A stretch of DNA of 64,000 nucleotides, from assembly GCF_027497995.1 (NCBI RefSeq), contig NZ_JAODBT010000003.1:186001-250000 (forward strand). The letters run 5' to 3'. Under the pieces are notes generated by a model that was not told the DNA's origin, did no database searches, and was given only the letters and a program-made list of their open reading frames with translations. The DNA is from Stenotrophomonas sp. Iso1 (lineage in GTDB: Bacteria; Pseudomonadota; Gammaproteobacteria; Xanthomonadales; Xanthomonadaceae). Both the position numbers and the translations under genes were made by a program. Positions within the stretch are counted from its first letter, which is position 1. The number at the start of each line of letters is the position of its first letter. Shown piece by piece: positions 39,572 through 49,131 of this stretch.

Positions 39572-40393
39572 TTAAGCGGTCGCCTGCATGGCGAACTCCT
39601 GCGACTGCAACGACGGAAGCGACGAGGCATTGATCTGTGCCAACAACTCCCGGGTCTCCACGGCCGTGGCCAGGCCCAGCTCTTCGCGCAGCAATGCCTC
39701 GAATCGGTAGTACACGTGCGACGCCGAGGCTGGCATGCCAATACCGGCATGCGCACGCATCATCCGTCGCGCATGCGCTTCGCTCCACGGATCACGTTCG
39801 ACCAGCGCACGCGCCAACATCACCGCGTGCTCCCACTCACCGGCCTCCAATGATTCGTCGCAACATCTTTCGGTTGCATCCACCAATTGACGTTCCATTT
39901 CCTGGCGCGTGGTCTCCAGCCAGCTGAGGAAGTCCACTCCCCCCAGATCCTCCATGTCGTCGAGGAAGTTGCGCTGCTCAGGCACCATCTGCAGCAGCCG
40001 GCAAGGCGCGCTTCGTACCAGGTCGACGTCGAATAATGGCTGGGCGTCGCGCATCAGCCCTACACGGGTGCGCTCGATACACAACACGCCCGGCCCCAAT
40101 TCCTGGCTGCAATAGCGGTTGAGATTGCTCAACACCTGCCGCAGATTGGTCAGCGCACTGGTCTCGCCCAGCCCCGGCCAGAACAAGGACGCCAGCATCG
40201 TGCGTGAATGCAGTCGATTGGACTCCACGGCCAGATAGCCCAGCAGCGCCCAGCCCTTGCGATAGATCAGGGGCGCAGGCAATCCCTCGTTACGCCCCAT
40301 CAGTTGCACCAGCTGCCGGCCCTGGCCCATTTCTGACCATTCACAGCTGACCTTCGACGTCACAGCCATTTTCAGTTCCGATGACAGCGCCAT
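39572..40393 (-). CDS. SARP-type regulator with winged helix and BTAD domain
   Basis: 273 residues. The first about 100 residues fit an OmpR-like winged helix (LIYRKGWALLGYLAVESNRLHSRTMLASLFWPG; LTNLRQVLSNLNRY), and the remainder is a bacterial transcriptional activation domain of helical repeats (MERQLVDATERCCDESLEAGEWEHAVMLARALVERDPWSEAHARRMMRAHAGIGMPASASHVYYRFEALLREELG). No kinase or NTPase domain follows, unlike large AfsR proteins. GGGGGAT lies before the ATG at 40393. It is near ggt on the same strand and may regulate it, though it could be monocistronic. Confidence 0.8.
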   Translation of the reverse strand: MALSSELKMAVTSKVSCEWSEMGQGRQLVQLMGRNEGLPAPLIYRKGWALLGYLAVESNRLHSRTMLASLFWPGLGETSALTNLRQVLSNLNRYCSQELGPGVLCIERTRVGLMRDAQPLFDVDLVRSAPCRLLQMVPEQRNFLDDMEDLGGVDFLSWLETTRQEMERQLVDATERCCDESLEAGEWEHAVMLARALVERDPWSEAHARRMMRAHAGIGMPASASHVYYRFEALLREELGLATAVETRELLAQINASSLPSLQSQEFAMQATA

Positions 40394-40622
40394 GAAATCC
40401 CCCGCCCTGAGCCACGCAAAAGCAGCCCTCTATCTGACAAACCGTTGAAAGCGACCAGATCCCCTCATTCGGTTGCCGCATTCTTCAAAACAGAAGGCCA
40501 CCAACCCCAGTTTTCCGCGCAATGTGGCCCCGTACTTTCCCCAAGGCGCCTAGGTTTCAGTCGAAACCAAGCCGCTGTGAAGCGGCTTACGAAGGATTTC
40601 CTGACAATCACAGCTGCAAGCG
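40394..40622. other. gene-free stretch before the ilv promoter
   Basis: 229 bases between the divergent BTAD-regulator gene and the ilv promoter. It should hold the regulator's promoter; no clear hexamers were recognised. The whole gene-free interval runs to ilvC at 41029, with the leader features listed separately. Confidence 0.4.
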
Positions 40623-40653
40623 TTGACACGCCCATCGCACAGATGGTTATCTC
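40623..40653 (+). promoter_or_regulatory. ilv-leu operon promoter
   Basis: A perfect TTGACA -35 box at 40623-40628, with a weak -10 (TTATCT or TATCTC, 40647-40653). Transcription would start at or near 40659-40660, that is at the leader-peptide ATG. No Shine-Dalgarno lies before that ATG, so the leader peptide may be translated from a leaderless mRNA. Confidence 0.55.
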
Positions 40654-40659
40654 GGTCTT

Positions 40660-40776
40660 ATGTTGCAACGCCACACCACCGCCCACCTGACTTCGACCCC
40701 GGCCTCCGCCGCGGCGTCGCTGCTTGTACTCGTACTTATTACCGAGCCAACAGGTGCGGGGCGAACTGGCGCGTAA
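40660..40776 (+). CDS. ilv operon leader peptide (attenuator)
   Basis: 38 codons, ATG to TAA. Residues 21-27 read LLVLVLI, a run of Leu, Val and Ile codons, the control codons expected for branched-chain attenuation: ribosome stalling when charged tRNA is scarce would prevent the terminator at 40803 from forming. The peptide lies about 250 bases before ilvC. Codons used in the run are CTG CTT GTA CTC GTA CTT ATT, some of which are rare in this GC-rich genome, which would sharpen stalling. Attenuation of ilv operons by leader peptides is well known in proteobacteria. Confidence 0.85.
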   Translation: MLQRHTTAHLTSTPASAAASLLVLVLITEPTGAGRTGA

Positions 40777-40802
40777 CAAGAAAAAGCCAGATTCGATAAA
40801 AG

Positions 40803-40832
40803 ACCCCGCGCCGACCCCGGTGCGGGGTTTTT
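40803..40832 (+). terminator. ilv attenuator terminator
   Basis: ACCCCGC (40803-40809) pairs with GCGGGGT (40822-40828), extended inside by further pairs including one G-T, and followed by a T-run to 40832. It lies 27 bases after the leader-peptide stop, the right place for an attenuator. Confidence 0.85.
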
Positions 40833-40952
40833 CGTTTCCAGCCTCTATTTCATCTGAAACCATGTTCTCGACCGATACCGCCAAACCCGAACACACCGCA
40901 TGCGACACCAAGCGCTCCGCTTCGGCGTGCAGGGTGATCCGTCAGCCCCACC

Positions 40953-40987
40953 CGGCCGCTGCGTCCTGACGCGACGGCCGTTTTTTT
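40953..40987 (+). terminator. second intrinsic terminator just before ilvC
   Basis: CGGCCG (40953-40958) pairs with 40975-40980; inside it GCGTC (40961-40965) pairs with GACGC (40968-40972); then seven T residues. It points at ilvC, whose ATG is 42 bases downstream. No second leader peptide with control codons was found, so its anti-terminator partner is unclear. Confidence 0.8.
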
Positions 40988-41028
40988 ATCACTGCACGAT
41001 TCTCTTCATCGCAAGGAACCCAAGCACC

Positions 41029-42003
41029 ATGAGCACCAACGAACTGCCCCAGATCAAAATCGCCGTTGTCGGTTACGGCAGCCAGGGCCGCGCCCATGCC
41101 CTGAACCTGCGTGAATCCGGTTACGACGTTGTGGTCGGCCTGCGCGCCGGCGGCCCCACCGAAATCAAGGCCAAGGCCGACGGCTTCACCGTCAAAACCC
41201 CGGCCGAAGCGGTCAAGGATGCCGATCTGGTCGCGGTGCTGACCCCGGATATGGTGCAGAAGAGCCTGTACAACGAGGTGCTGGCACCGAACATGAAGCA
41301 GGGTGCCTGCCTGCTGTTCGCCCATGGTCTGAACGTGCATTTCGGCATGATCACCCCGCGCGAAGACTTGGACGTGGCACTGGTGGCGCCGAAGGGCCCG
41401 GGTGCGCTGGTACGCCGCGAGTACGAAATCGGCCGCGGCGTGCCGTGCATCTACGCGGTCCACCAGGACAAGAGTGGCAAGGCCGAGCAGCTGGCGTTGG
41501 CCTATGCCGCCGGCCTGGGCGGCGCACGCGCCAACATCATCAAGACCACCTTCAAGGAAGAGACCGAAACCGATTTGTTCGGTGAACAAGCCGTGTTGTG
41601 CGGCGGCGCGTCCTCGCTGGTGCAGGCCGGCTTCGAAACGCTGGTGGAAGCCGGCTACCAGCCGGAAATCGCTTACTACGAAGTGATGCACGAGCTGAAG
41701 CTGATCGTGGACCTGTTCTACGAAGGCGGCATCACCCGCATGCTGGAATTCATCTCCGAAACCGCGCAGTACGGCGATTTCGTCAGCGGCCCGCGCGTGA
41801 TCGACGCGTCGGTGAAGGCGCGCATGAAGGACGTGCTGACCGATATCCAGAACGGCACCTTCACCCGGAACTGGGAAGCCGAGTACGACGCCGGCCTGCC
41901 GAACTACAAGAAGTTCCAGCAGGCTGACATGGAACATCCGATCGAAAAGGTGGGCAAGGAACTGCGCGCCAAGATGGTCTGGCTGCAAGCCCAGAACGCG
42001 TAA
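41029..42003 (+). CDS. ilvC: ketol-acid reductoisomerase
   Basis: 324 residues, the short class I form. NADPH site [17 protein letters not shown] at the N-terminus; catalytic acidic residues in [13 protein letters not shown] (about 185) and [18 protein letters not shown] (about 215), which hold the two Mg2+. It converts acetolactate and acetohydroxybutyrate to the dihydroxy acids for valine and isoleucine. The ATG has CAAGGAAC upstream. It is the first structural gene of the operon, 42 bases after the second terminator, and ilvG follows 40 bases downstream. Confidence 0.95.
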   Translation: MSTNELPQIKIAVVGYGSQGRAHALNLRESGYDVVVGLRAGGPTEIKAKADGFTVKTPAEAVKDADLVAVLTPDMVQKSLYNEVLAPNMKQGACLLFAHGLNVHFGMITPREDLDVALVAPKGPGALVRREYEIGRGVPCIYAVHQDKSGKAEQLALAYAAGLGGARANIIKTTFKEETETDLFGEQAVLCGGASSLVQAGFETLVEAGYQPEIAYYEVMHELKLIVDLFYEGGITRMLEFISETAQYGDFVSGPRVIDASVKARMKDVLTDIQNGTFTRNWEAEYDAGLPNYKKFQQADMEHPIEKVGKELRAKMVWLQAQNA

Positions 42004-42043
42004 ATCCCGCGGTCCCCCACCCGCAAAAGGCAAAGGTCGCTGC

Positions 42044-43771
42044 ATGAACACTTCCACCCAAGCTGCATCCCGCAATGGTGCACGCTGGCTGACGCAGGCC
42101 CTGGAGGCCGAAGGCGTGCAAACGCTGTTCGGTTATCCAGGCGGCACCATCATGCCGTTCTATGACGCATTGGTGGATTCCAGCCTCAAGCACATCCTGG
42201 TACGCCACGAACAAGGTGCGGCACTCGCCGCCAATGGCTACGCCCGCGCCAGCGGCAAGGTAGGCGTATGCGTGGCCACCTCCGGCCCCGGCGCGTCCAA
42301 CCTGGTCACCGGTATCGCCGATGCGATGCTCGACTCGGTACCGATGGTGTGCCTGACCGGACAGGTAGGCACCTCGCTGCTGGGCACTGATGCGTTCCAG
42401 GAACTGGATGTGTTCGGCATGACCATGCCGATCGTCAAACACAGCTGGCTGGTACGCAGCGTTGACGAGCTGCCGCAGGTGGTTGCCGAAGCCTTTCGTA
42501 TCGCCCGTGAAGGGCGGCCCGGCCCGGTGTTGATCGACCTGCCCAAGGACGTGCAGTTGGGCGATGCCTCGCATCTGCCTGACCACGTGCCGGCGTCGGT
42601 CGATCCGGTGCCGGCACCGGATGCACAACGTCTGGCCGATGCGGTGGAGATGATTGCCGCTGCCGAAAAACCGGTGATCTATGGCGGCGGCGGCATCGGT
42701 CTGGCCGATGCGGTGAACGAGTTCCGCCAGTTCGTCGAATCCACCGGCATTCCCACCGTGCTGACGCTGCGTGGCCTGGGCGCATTGCCGGCCAGTCATC
42801 CGCAGTACCTGGGCATGCTGGGCATGCACGGCACCCGCGCCGCCAACATGGCGGTGCAGGAGTCGGACCTGCTGATCGTGGTCGGCGCCCGTTTCGATGA
42901 CCGTGCCACCGGCAAGCTGGCCGAGTTCGCGCCGTTCGCACGCGTCATCCACCTGGATGCCGATGCGTATGAAATCTCCAAGCTGCGCAGCGCCGACCTG
43001 GCCATCCCGGGCAACCTCAAGACCGGTGTGCAGGCATTGGCCCGCATCCGTGGCAACTGCAACAGCTGGCGTGCCCGCTGTGCCGCCAACCGCGAGAAAT
43101 TCGCTGCGCGGTATGACGCGCCGGGCAAGGACATCTATGCACCGGCGCTGCTCAAACGCCTGAGCGAAGTGGCCCCGCCGGACACCGTCATCGCCTGCGA
43201 TGTGGGCCAGCACCAGATGTGGGTGGCGCAGCACTGCCGCTTCAACCATCCGCGCAATCACCTGACTTCCGGTGCACTGGGCACGATGGGCTTCGGCCTG
43301 CCAGCCGCGATGGGCGCGCAGTTCGCCTGTCCGGACCGTACCGTGGTGCTGGTCTCCGGTGATGGCAGTTTCATGATGAACGTGCAGGAGCTGGTCACTA
43401 TTGCCCGCTGCCGCCTGCCTGTGAAGATCGTGTTGTTGGACAACGCATCGCTGGGCATGGTCCGCCAGTGGCAGGAGCTGTTCTTCGCCGAGCGTTACAG
43501 CGAGATCGATCTGTCCGACAACCCCGATTTCGCTGCGTTGGTCCGGGTATTTGGCATACCCGCCACCCGCATCACCCAGCGCGCCGAAGTGGAAGACGCA
43601 CTGGCTGCGCTGCTGGATACACCGGGCCCTGCGTTCCTGCACGTGGCCATCGACGCCCGCGCCAACGTGTGGCCACTGGTACCGCCGAACTACGCCAATA
43701 GCACCATGCTGGACAGTAACCCCGCCCACACTACCGCTTCGCAGGAGAGTTCCAATGCAGTACCGGCTTGA
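42044..43771 (+). CDS. ilvG: acetolactate synthase, large subunit
   Basis: 575 residues with the three domains of TDP enzymes. The catalytic Glu is in LVRHEQGAALAANGYARASGKVGV near residue 50; the C-terminal TDP-binding motif is SGDGSFMMNVQELVTIARCRLPVKIVLLDN near 445. FAD/acceptor segment in the middle domain is present. It joins two pyruvates, or pyruvate and 2-oxobutyrate. The small subunit gene ilvM overlaps its last 17 bases, so the two are coupled. ilvG is used as the symbol because the partner is of the short IlvM type. Confidence 0.95.
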   Translation: MNTSTQAASRNGARWLTQALEAEGVQTLFGYPGGTIMPFYDALVDSSLKHILVRHEQGAALAANGYARASGKVGVCVATSGPGASNLVTGIADAMLDSVPMVCLTGQVGTSLLGTDAFQELDVFGMTMPIVKHSWLVRSVDELPQVVAEAFRIAREGRPGPVLIDLPKDVQLGDASHLPDHVPASVDPVPAPDAQRLADAVEMIAAAEKPVIYGGGGIGLADAVNEFRQFVESTGIPTVLTLRGLGALPASHPQYLGMLGMHGTRAANMAVQESDLLIVVGARFDDRATGKLAEFAPFARVIHLDADAYEISKLRSADLAIPGNLKTGVQALARIRGNCNSWRARCAANREKFAARYDAPGKDIYAPALLKRLSEVAPPDTVIACDVGQHQMWVAQHCRFNHPRNHLTSGALGTMGFGLPAAMGAQFACPDRTVVLVSGDGSFMMNVQELVTIARCRLPVKIVLLDNASLGMVRQWQELFFAERYSEIDLSDNPDFAALVRVFGIPATRITQRAEVEDALAALLDTPGPAFLHVAIDARANVWPLVPPNYANSTMLDSNPAHTTASQESSNAVPA

Positions 43772-44009
43772 CCTGGTGTTGAAGCCTGCCGAAGGCGCAT
43801 TGGTGCGCGTGATCGGCATGGTTGAACGCCGTGGTTTTTCACCCAGCAACATCGCCGGAAATCGCAATGCCGACGATGCCGGGCGCTGGCATGTGCAGAT
43901 GGACATCAACGGCACGCGTCCGCCGGAAACCCTGCGTCACCAGTTGGAAAAGGTTTACGACTGCGAATCCGTACGCGTGGTACCGGTCGTCGTAGGTGCC
44001 GACGTATGA
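43755..44009 (+). CDS. ilvM: acetolactate synthase, small subunit (ACT domain)
   Basis: 84 residues forming one ACT domain (LDLVLKPAEGALVRVIGMVERRGFSPSNIAG, then VHVQMDI-like WHVQMDING and VRVVPVVVG). This is the short IlvM type, not the 160-residue IlvH/IlvN type. It stimulates the large subunit; the short form usually gives little valine inhibition. GGAGAG precedes its ATG inside ilvG. After it the operon has an unusual 255-base gap. Confidence 0.9.
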   Translation: MQYRLDLVLKPAEGALVRVIGMVERRGFSPSNIAGNRNADDAGRWHVQMDINGTRPPETLRHQLEKVYDCESVRVVPVVVGADV

Positions 44010-44076
44010 ACAGTGACGTAGGTGTACGACGGGGGAACGGCAAGCAGGTAACCGCGAAGGGACGCTCTTCGCGCCT

Positions 44077-44197
44077 GTCGCCGTTCTCCCTGCAACGGAG
44101 GCATCTTCTTTGTCGCGCTGGGAAGCACGCACTGGAAGCGGGGAATGCAGATTCCCTGCAACCGTCGCCGTTCCCTGCGCGACGGAGGCGTCTTCTT
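44077..44197. repeat. imperfect 34-base duplication between ilvM and ilvA
   Basis: GTCGCCGTTCTCCCTGCAAC... at 44077-44110 recurs with a few changes at 44164-44197 (offset 87 bases), both ending in CGGAGGC-TCTTCTT. The copies fill much of the 255-base gap in an otherwise tightly packed operon and have no plausible reading frame of their own. Probably a dispersed intergenic element that has inserted. Confidence 0.5.
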
Positions 44198-44264
44198 CAA
44201 CGTCCTGCCGTCTTCCTCCATTCCCTGCGCCCTGTTTCCTGTTCGTTGCTCCGCCGGCACTCCC

Positions 44265-45362
44265 GTGTCTGAGCATGGCCGCCCCATCGTATTCACCGAC
44301 AGCGTTGGAGACGTCAACGTCAGCGTCGCCGATGTATTGGCCGCGCAGGCTCGCCTGCGCCGCTTCCTGCCGCCTACCCCGCTGCATTACGCCGAACGTT
44401 TTGGCACTTGGCTGAAGCTGGAAAACCTGCAGCGCACTGGTTCGTACAAGGTGCGCGGTGCATTGAATGCGATGCTGGCCGCGCTGGAACGCGGTGATGA
44501 GCGCACAGTGATCTGCGCTTCCGCCGGCAACCATGCACAAGGCGTGGCCTGGGCCTCGCACCGCCTGGGCCTGCAGGCCATCACGGTGATGCCGCATGGC
44601 GCGCCGGCGACCAAGATCGCCGGTGTGCAGCATTGGGGCGCCACCGTGCGCCAGCACGGCAACAGCTACGACGAGGCCTACGCGTTCGCACGCGAATTGG
44701 CCGATCAAAATGGCTACCGCTTTCTGTCCGCGTTCGATGATCCCGACGTGATTGCTGGCCAGGGCACGTTGGGTATTGAACTGGCACCGCATGCTCCGGA
44801 CGTGGTGATCGTGCCGATTGGCGGCGGTGGTCTGGCTTCCGGTGTGGCGCTGGCATTGAAATCCCAAGGCGTGCGCATCATCGGCGCGCAGGTGGAGGGC
44901 GTCGATTCGATGGCCCGCGCCATCCGCGGCGACATCAGCGAAATCGATCCGGTGCCAACCCTGGCCGATGGCGTCAAGGTCAAGATCCCCGGCTTCATCA
45001 CTCGCCGCCTGTGCGCCAGCCTGCTGGACGATATCGTCATCGTGCGTGAAGCCGAGCTGCGCGAAACGCTGGTGCGGCTGGCACTGGAAGAACACGTCAT
45101 TGCTGAAGGCGCGGGCGCACTGGCCCTGGCGGCCGGCCGTCGTGTGGCAGGCAAGCGCAAATGTGCAGTGGTGTCTGGCGGCAATATCGATGCCACCGTG
45201 CTGGCCACGCTATTGTCCGAAGTGCGGCCACGCCCACCGCGTAAACCTCGACGGCGCAACGGCGAACGACTTAGAAGCCGCGCCACTTCGCCCCCGTTAC
45301 GCACACTCAAATCCGAATTACCCCCCATTTCCGTTACCGCAGTCGAGGAGACCCTCTGGTGA
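44265..45362 (+). CDS. ilvA: threonine ammonia-lyase without regulatory domain
   Basis: 365 residues. PLP enzyme: the Lys in [14 protein letters not shown] near residue 60 forms the Schiff base, GGGGLASG near 185 binds phosphate, and [13 protein letters not shown] holds the substrate. It deaminates threonine to 2-oxobutyrate for isoleucine. There is no C-terminal ACT domain, so it resembles the TdcB type and should not be inhibited by isoleucine through that domain. GTG at 44265 is proposed; an upstream ATG at 44145 would add an unsupported extension. The tail after residue 320 is basic and Arg-rich. The stop overlaps the leuA start by four bases. Confidence 0.9.
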   Translation: MSEHGRPIVFTDSVGDVNVSVADVLAAQARLRRFLPPTPLHYAERFGTWLKLENLQRTGSYKVRGALNAMLAALERGDERTVICASAGNHAQGVAWASHRLGLQAITVMPHGAPATKIAGVQHWGATVRQHGNSYDEAYAFARELADQNGYRFLSAFDDPDVIAGQGTLGIELAPHAPDVVIVPIGGGGLASGVALALKSQGVRIIGAQVEGVDSMARAIRGDISEIDPVPTLADGVKVKIPGFITRRLCASLLDDIVIVREAELRETLVRLALEEHVIAEGAGALALAAGRRVAGKRKCAVVSGGNIDATVLATLLSEVRPRPPRKPRRRNGERLRSRATSPPLRTLKSELPPISVTAVEETLW

Positions 45363-46912
45363 ATACTCCAACCAACCCCACCCCGCGAATTACCATCTTC
45401 GACACGACTCTGCGTGACGGCGAACAATCCCCGGGCTGCAGCATGACCCCACCGCAAAAGCTGGTGATGGCGCGCGCCCTGGCCGAGCTGGGCGTAGACG
45501 TGATCGAAACCGGTTTCCCGGCGAGTTCCCAATCCGATCGTGATGCGATGGCGATGATCGGCCGCGATATCCGCGAGCCGGTCTTGGCGGTGCTGTCACG
45601 CTGCCTGGCCGCTGACATCGAAACCTCGGTCAAGGCGCTGGAGGCTGCTGCCAAGCCGCGCCTGCACCTGTTCCTGTCCACCAGCCCGCTGCACCGTGAG
45701 CACAAGCTGCGCATGAGCAAGGAGCAGGTACTGGAGTCCGTGCACAAGCACGTGACGCTGGCGCGCGGTTATCTGGACGACGTCGAGTTCTCTGCCGAAG
45801 ATGCCACCCGCACCGAACTGGACTTCCTGACCGAAGTGGCGCAGGTCGCTATCGCTGCCGGCGCGCGCACCATCAATCTGCCCGATACCGTCGGCTTCAC
45901 CACACCGGATGAAATCCGCGCGATGTTCCAGCACGTCATCGGCAATGCCGCTGGCGCGGACAAGGTGATCTTCAGCACGCATTGCCATAACGACCTGGGC
46001 CTGGCCGTCGCCAATTCGCTGGCCGCCATCGAAGGCGGCGCGCGTCAGGTGGAAGGTTCGATCAACGGTATCGGTGAACGCGCTGGCAACTGCGCCCTGG
46101 AAGAAATCGCGATGGTGTTGAAGGTACGCAATGCCTTCTACAACTTCGACACCGGCTTCGACACCCAGCGCATCGTCCCCACCTCGCAGCTGCTGTCGCG
46201 TCTGGTCGGCATGCCGGTACAGCGCAACAAGGCCATCGTCGGCGCCAATGCATTCGCGCATGAATCAGGCATCCACCAGCACGGCATGCTGCGCAACCGC
46301 AACACTTACGAAATCATGCGTCCGGAAGATGTGGGCTGGGAGTCTTCGCAGATGGTGCTGGGCCGCCACAGTGGCCGCGCTGCGGTCGAGGCACGCCTGC
46401 GTGCGTTGGGTTACTGGCTGGAAGAGGAAGAGCTGAAGCTGGTATTCGAGCAGTTCAAGGCGCTGTGCGAGCAGCAGCGTGTGGTCACCGACGCCGATCT
46501 GCAGACGCTGATGCAGGGCACCTCCAGCAGCGATGGCTACCGCTTGGCTTCGATGACCATCAGTGATGTTGGCAGCCGCGCCAACGCGCTGGTTGAACTG
46601 TCTGACCCGGAAGGCAACCGCGTTGCCGAAACCGCACAGGGCGATGGCCCGGTCGATGCATTGTTCTCTGCATTGTCGGCCGCGACCGGCGTGCAGCTGA
46701 CCTTGGACAGCTACCACGTGCACAGCGTCGGCATCGGCGCCGATGCACGCGGCGAAGCCAACCTGAGCGTGCGCCACGCAGGCGAGATCCTGGAAGGCAC
46801 CGGCACCAGCCGTGACATCATCGAAGCCAGCGCATTGGCATGGTTGGACGTCACCAACCGCCTGTTGCGCCAGCGCGAAAGCGTACAGACCCAGGAAGCC
46901 GTCAGCGCTTGA
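45359..46912 (+). CDS. leuA: 2-isopropylmalate synthase
   Basis: 517 residues. Starts [16 protein letters not shown], the HMGL-like TIM-barrel entry with the metal-binding Asp and catalytic Arg; [23 protein letters not shown] near residue 200 supplies His ligands, and the C-terminal LeuA dimer regulatory domain (about 390-517) binds leucine for feedback inhibition. It adds acetyl-CoA to 2-oxoisovalerate. Start is GTG at 45359 with CGAGGAG upstream, overlapping the ilvA stop (GTGA). Confidence 0.95.
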   Translation: MNTPTNPTPRITIFDTTLRDGEQSPGCSMTPPQKLVMARALAELGVDVIETGFPASSQSDRDAMAMIGRDIREPVLAVLSRCLAADIETSVKALEAAAKPRLHLFLSTSPLHREHKLRMSKEQVLESVHKHVTLARGYLDDVEFSAEDATRTELDFLTEVAQVAIAAGARTINLPDTVGFTTPDEIRAMFQHVIGNAAGADKVIFSTHCHNDLGLAVANSLAAIEGGARQVEGSINGIGERAGNCALEEIAMVLKVRNAFYNFDTGFDTQRIVPTSQLLSRLVGMPVQRNKAIVGANAFAHESGIHQHGMLRNRNTYEIMRPEDVGWESSQMVLGRHSGRAAVEARLRALGYWLEEEELKLVFEQFKALCEQQRVVTDADLQTLMQGTSSSDGYRLASMTISDVGSRANALVELSDPEGNRVAETAQGDGPVDALFSALSAATGVQLTLDSYHVHSVGIGADARGEANLSVRHAGEILEGTGTSRDIIEASALAWLDVTNRLLRQRESVQTQEAVSA

Positions 46913-46943
46913 GCGCGGCGGCACATAGGCAACGGAATAGACA

Positions 46944-48362
46944 ATGAGCTCCGCACCCAAAACCCTGTACGACAAACTGTGGGACGCACACGTCGTCGTC
47001 CCTGAATCCGACAGCGCCCCGGCGGTGCTGTACATCGACCTGCACCTGATCCACGAAGTCACCTCGCCGCAGGCCTTCACCGAACTGCGCGAGCGCGGCA
47101 TCACGCCGCGCCGCCCGGAACGCACCAAGGCGACGATGGATCACTCCACACCAACGACTCCGGCAGGCGCCGATGGCAGGTTCACCTATGCCAGCAAAGC
47201 CTCCGAAGCACAGGTGGACATGCTGGCGAAGAACTGTGCCGAGTACGGCATCGAATTGTTCGACATGGCCTCGGCCAGTCGCGGCATCGTCCATGTCATC
47301 GCACCGGAACAAGGCTTCACCCAGCCGGGCATGACCATCGTCTGCGGCGACAGCCACACCTCCACGCATGGTGCGTTCGGCTCGCTGGCATTCGGCATCG
47401 GCACCAGTGAAGTCGGCCATGTGCTGGCCACGCAGTGCCTGCTGCAGCGCAAGGCCAAAACCATGTCCATCACCGTTGAAGGTGAACTGACGCCCGGCGT
47501 CGGCGCCAAGGACGTGGTGCTGCACATCATCGGCGTGATCGGCGTCAATGGTGGCACCGGCCATGTCATCGAATATCGCGGCTCCACCATCCGCGCGATG
47601 GACATGGAACAACGCATGACCCTGTGCAACATGTCCATCGAAGCCGGTGCACGCGCGGGCATGGTTGCGCCGGATCAGGCCACGTTTGATTGGGTCGCCA
47701 AGACGCCACGCGGGCCGAAGGGTACTGATTTCGACAAGGCCGTCGCCTACTGGAAAACGCTGGTCAGCGAAGAAGGCGCGCATTTCGATGTGGACGTGCG
47801 TATCAACGCCGCCGACATCCGCCCCACCCTGACCTGGGGCACGCACCCGGGCACCGCGATTGCGGTGGATGTACCGATCCCCGCCGCCAACGATGCTGCC
47901 GCGCAGAAGGGCCTGGACTACATGAAGTTCGAGGCTGGCCATGCACTGGCCGGCACGCCGGTGGACGTGGTGTTCGTCGGCTCCTGCACCAATGGCCGCC
48001 TGAGCGACATGCGCGAAGTGGCCCAGGTGCTGCGCGGCCGTCGTGTCGCTGATCACGTGCGCATGCTGGTGGTGCCGGGTTCGGAGATCGTCAAGCGCGA
48101 TGCCGAAGCCGAAGGCATCCACGAGATCGTGCGTGCGGCGGGTGCGGAATGGCGCGAGCCGGGGTGTTCAATGTGCATCGCCATGAATGGCGATCTGGTC
48201 GCACCGGGCCAACTGGCGGTGAGCACCAGCAACCGTAATTTTGAAGGTCGCCAAGGGCCGGGCTCCCGCACGCTGCTGGCCTCGCCGATGAGTGCGGCAT
48301 GGGCGGCGGTGAACGGCCATGTCGCCGATCCACGTGAACTGTTTGCCAAGGAGGTGGCGTGA
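46944..48362 (+). CDS. leuC: 3-isopropylmalate dehydratase, large subunit
   Basis: 472 residues, aconitase family. Iron-sulfur Cys residues appear in FVGSCTNGR near 345 and [13 protein letters not shown] near 410. [27 protein letters not shown] and the GDSHTSTHG motif are typical. With LeuD it isomerises 2- to 3-isopropylmalate. Its stop shares bases with the leuD start. ATG at 46944, 31 bases after leuA. Confidence 0.95.
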   Translation: MSSAPKTLYDKLWDAHVVVPESDSAPAVLYIDLHLIHEVTSPQAFTELRERGITPRRPERTKATMDHSTPTTPAGADGRFTYASKASEAQVDMLAKNCAEYGIELFDMASASRGIVHVIAPEQGFTQPGMTIVCGDSHTSTHGAFGSLAFGIGTSEVGHVLATQCLLQRKAKTMSITVEGELTPGVGAKDVVLHIIGVIGVNGGTGHVIEYRGSTIRAMDMEQRMTLCNMSIEAGARAGMVAPDQATFDWVAKTPRGPKGTDFDKAVAYWKTLVSEEGAHFDVDVRINAADIRPTLTWGTHPGTAIAVDVPIPAANDAAAQKGLDYMKFEAGHALAGTPVDVVFVGSCTNGRLSDMREVAQVLRGRRVADHVRMLVVPGSEIVKRDAEAEGIHEIVRAAGAEWREPGCSMCIAMNGDLVAPGQLAVSTSNRNFEGRQGPGSRTLLASPMSAAWAAVNGHVADPRELFAKEVA

Positions 48363-48940
48363 TGGCCGGTTTCCGTGCTCTGACTTCGCGCAGCGTGGTG
48401 CTGCGCCAGACCAATATCGACACCGACCAGATCATTCCGGCGCGGTTTCTGTCCACGACCGAACGCGCGGGCCTGGGCAAGAATGCGTTCAATGATTGGC
48501 GCTGGCAGGCAGATGGTTCGCCTACCCCGGATTTCGCCTTCAATCAACCGGAGAACGAAGGCCGCGCAATCCTGCTCGCCGGTCGTAATTTCGGCTGCGG
48601 TTCCTCCCGCGAGCACGCGCCATGGGCGCTGACCGACCTGGGCCTGCGCGCCATCGTGAGCAGCGAAATCGCCGATATCTTTCGCAACAATTCGCTGAAG
48701 AACGGCCTGCTGCCGATCGTGCTGGACGAAGCCGATGTTCAGGAGCTGATGCAGAACCCAGACGACGAACTGACCGTCGATGTCGCGGCCTGCGAACTGC
48801 GCACTTCCGGCGGCAAAGCGTATGCATTCCCGCTGGATGGCTTCTCGCAGACCTGTCTGCTGGAGGGCGTGGATCAGCTCGGCTGGCTGCTGGGCCGTGC
48901 CGATGAGATCGCAGGCTACGAGGCTGACCGCGCGGCATGA
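48362..48940 (+). CDS. leuD: 3-isopropylmalate dehydratase, small subunit
   Basis: 192 residues, the swivel domain of the LeuCD enzyme. Conserved NIDTDQIIPARFL near residue 19 and GRNFGCGSSREHAPWAL near 75 carry the substrate-binding residues. The ATG at 48362 is preferred to GTG at 48359: GGAGG lies 7 bases before it and its A is the last base of the leuC stop (TGATG), giving coupling. Confidence 0.95.
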   Translation: MAGFRALTSRSVVLRQTNIDTDQIIPARFLSTTERAGLGKNAFNDWRWQADGSPTPDFAFNQPENEGRAILLAGRNFGCGSSREHAPWALTDLGLRAIVSSEIADIFRNNSLKNGLLPIVLDEADVQELMQNPDDELTVDVAACELRTSGGKAYAFPLDGFSQTCLLEGVDQLGWLLGRADEIAGYEADRAA

Positions 48941-49073
48941 GCCTTCCCGTCTCCCGTTGAGATAACGTGCCCCCAAAAGGTCGGATGAGGGTGCATCAGC
49001 GGAAGCTGCGGTAGTGAGCACAGTTCATTGCTCCATCAACTGACTACGCAGCGTTTCGCCCCACCCTCACCCC

Positions 49074-49100
49074 AACCCTTCTCCCGCAGGGAGAAGGGTT
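49074..49100. repeat. AACCCTTCTCCC palindrome inside the leu operon
   Basis: Perfect 12-base arms around a GCA loop, in the gap between leuD and leuB and about 30 bases before the leuB start. It belongs with the copies at 20900 and 23119. It may lower or stabilise downstream expression of leuB. Confidence 0.6.
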
Positions 49101-49131
49101 TCAAACAAGACAGAACAACCGGAACCACTAC

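Noticed and set aside
40862-40969. A second leader peptide before the ilvC-proximal terminator
   Set aside because: An ATG frame of 35 codons exists but has almost no Leu, Val or Ile codons, so it does not look like an attenuator peptide.
41861-43915. Open frame of 684 codons opposite ilvG and ilvM
   Set aside because: Antisense shadow; the plus strand carries complete enzymes with catalytic motifs and overlapping starts.
43955-44317. Basic 120-residue frame on the minus strand across the ilvM-ilvA gap
   Set aside because: Its repeats are the translation of the duplicated 34-base unit; composition is Arg/Pro-rich and it overlaps both neighbouring genes.
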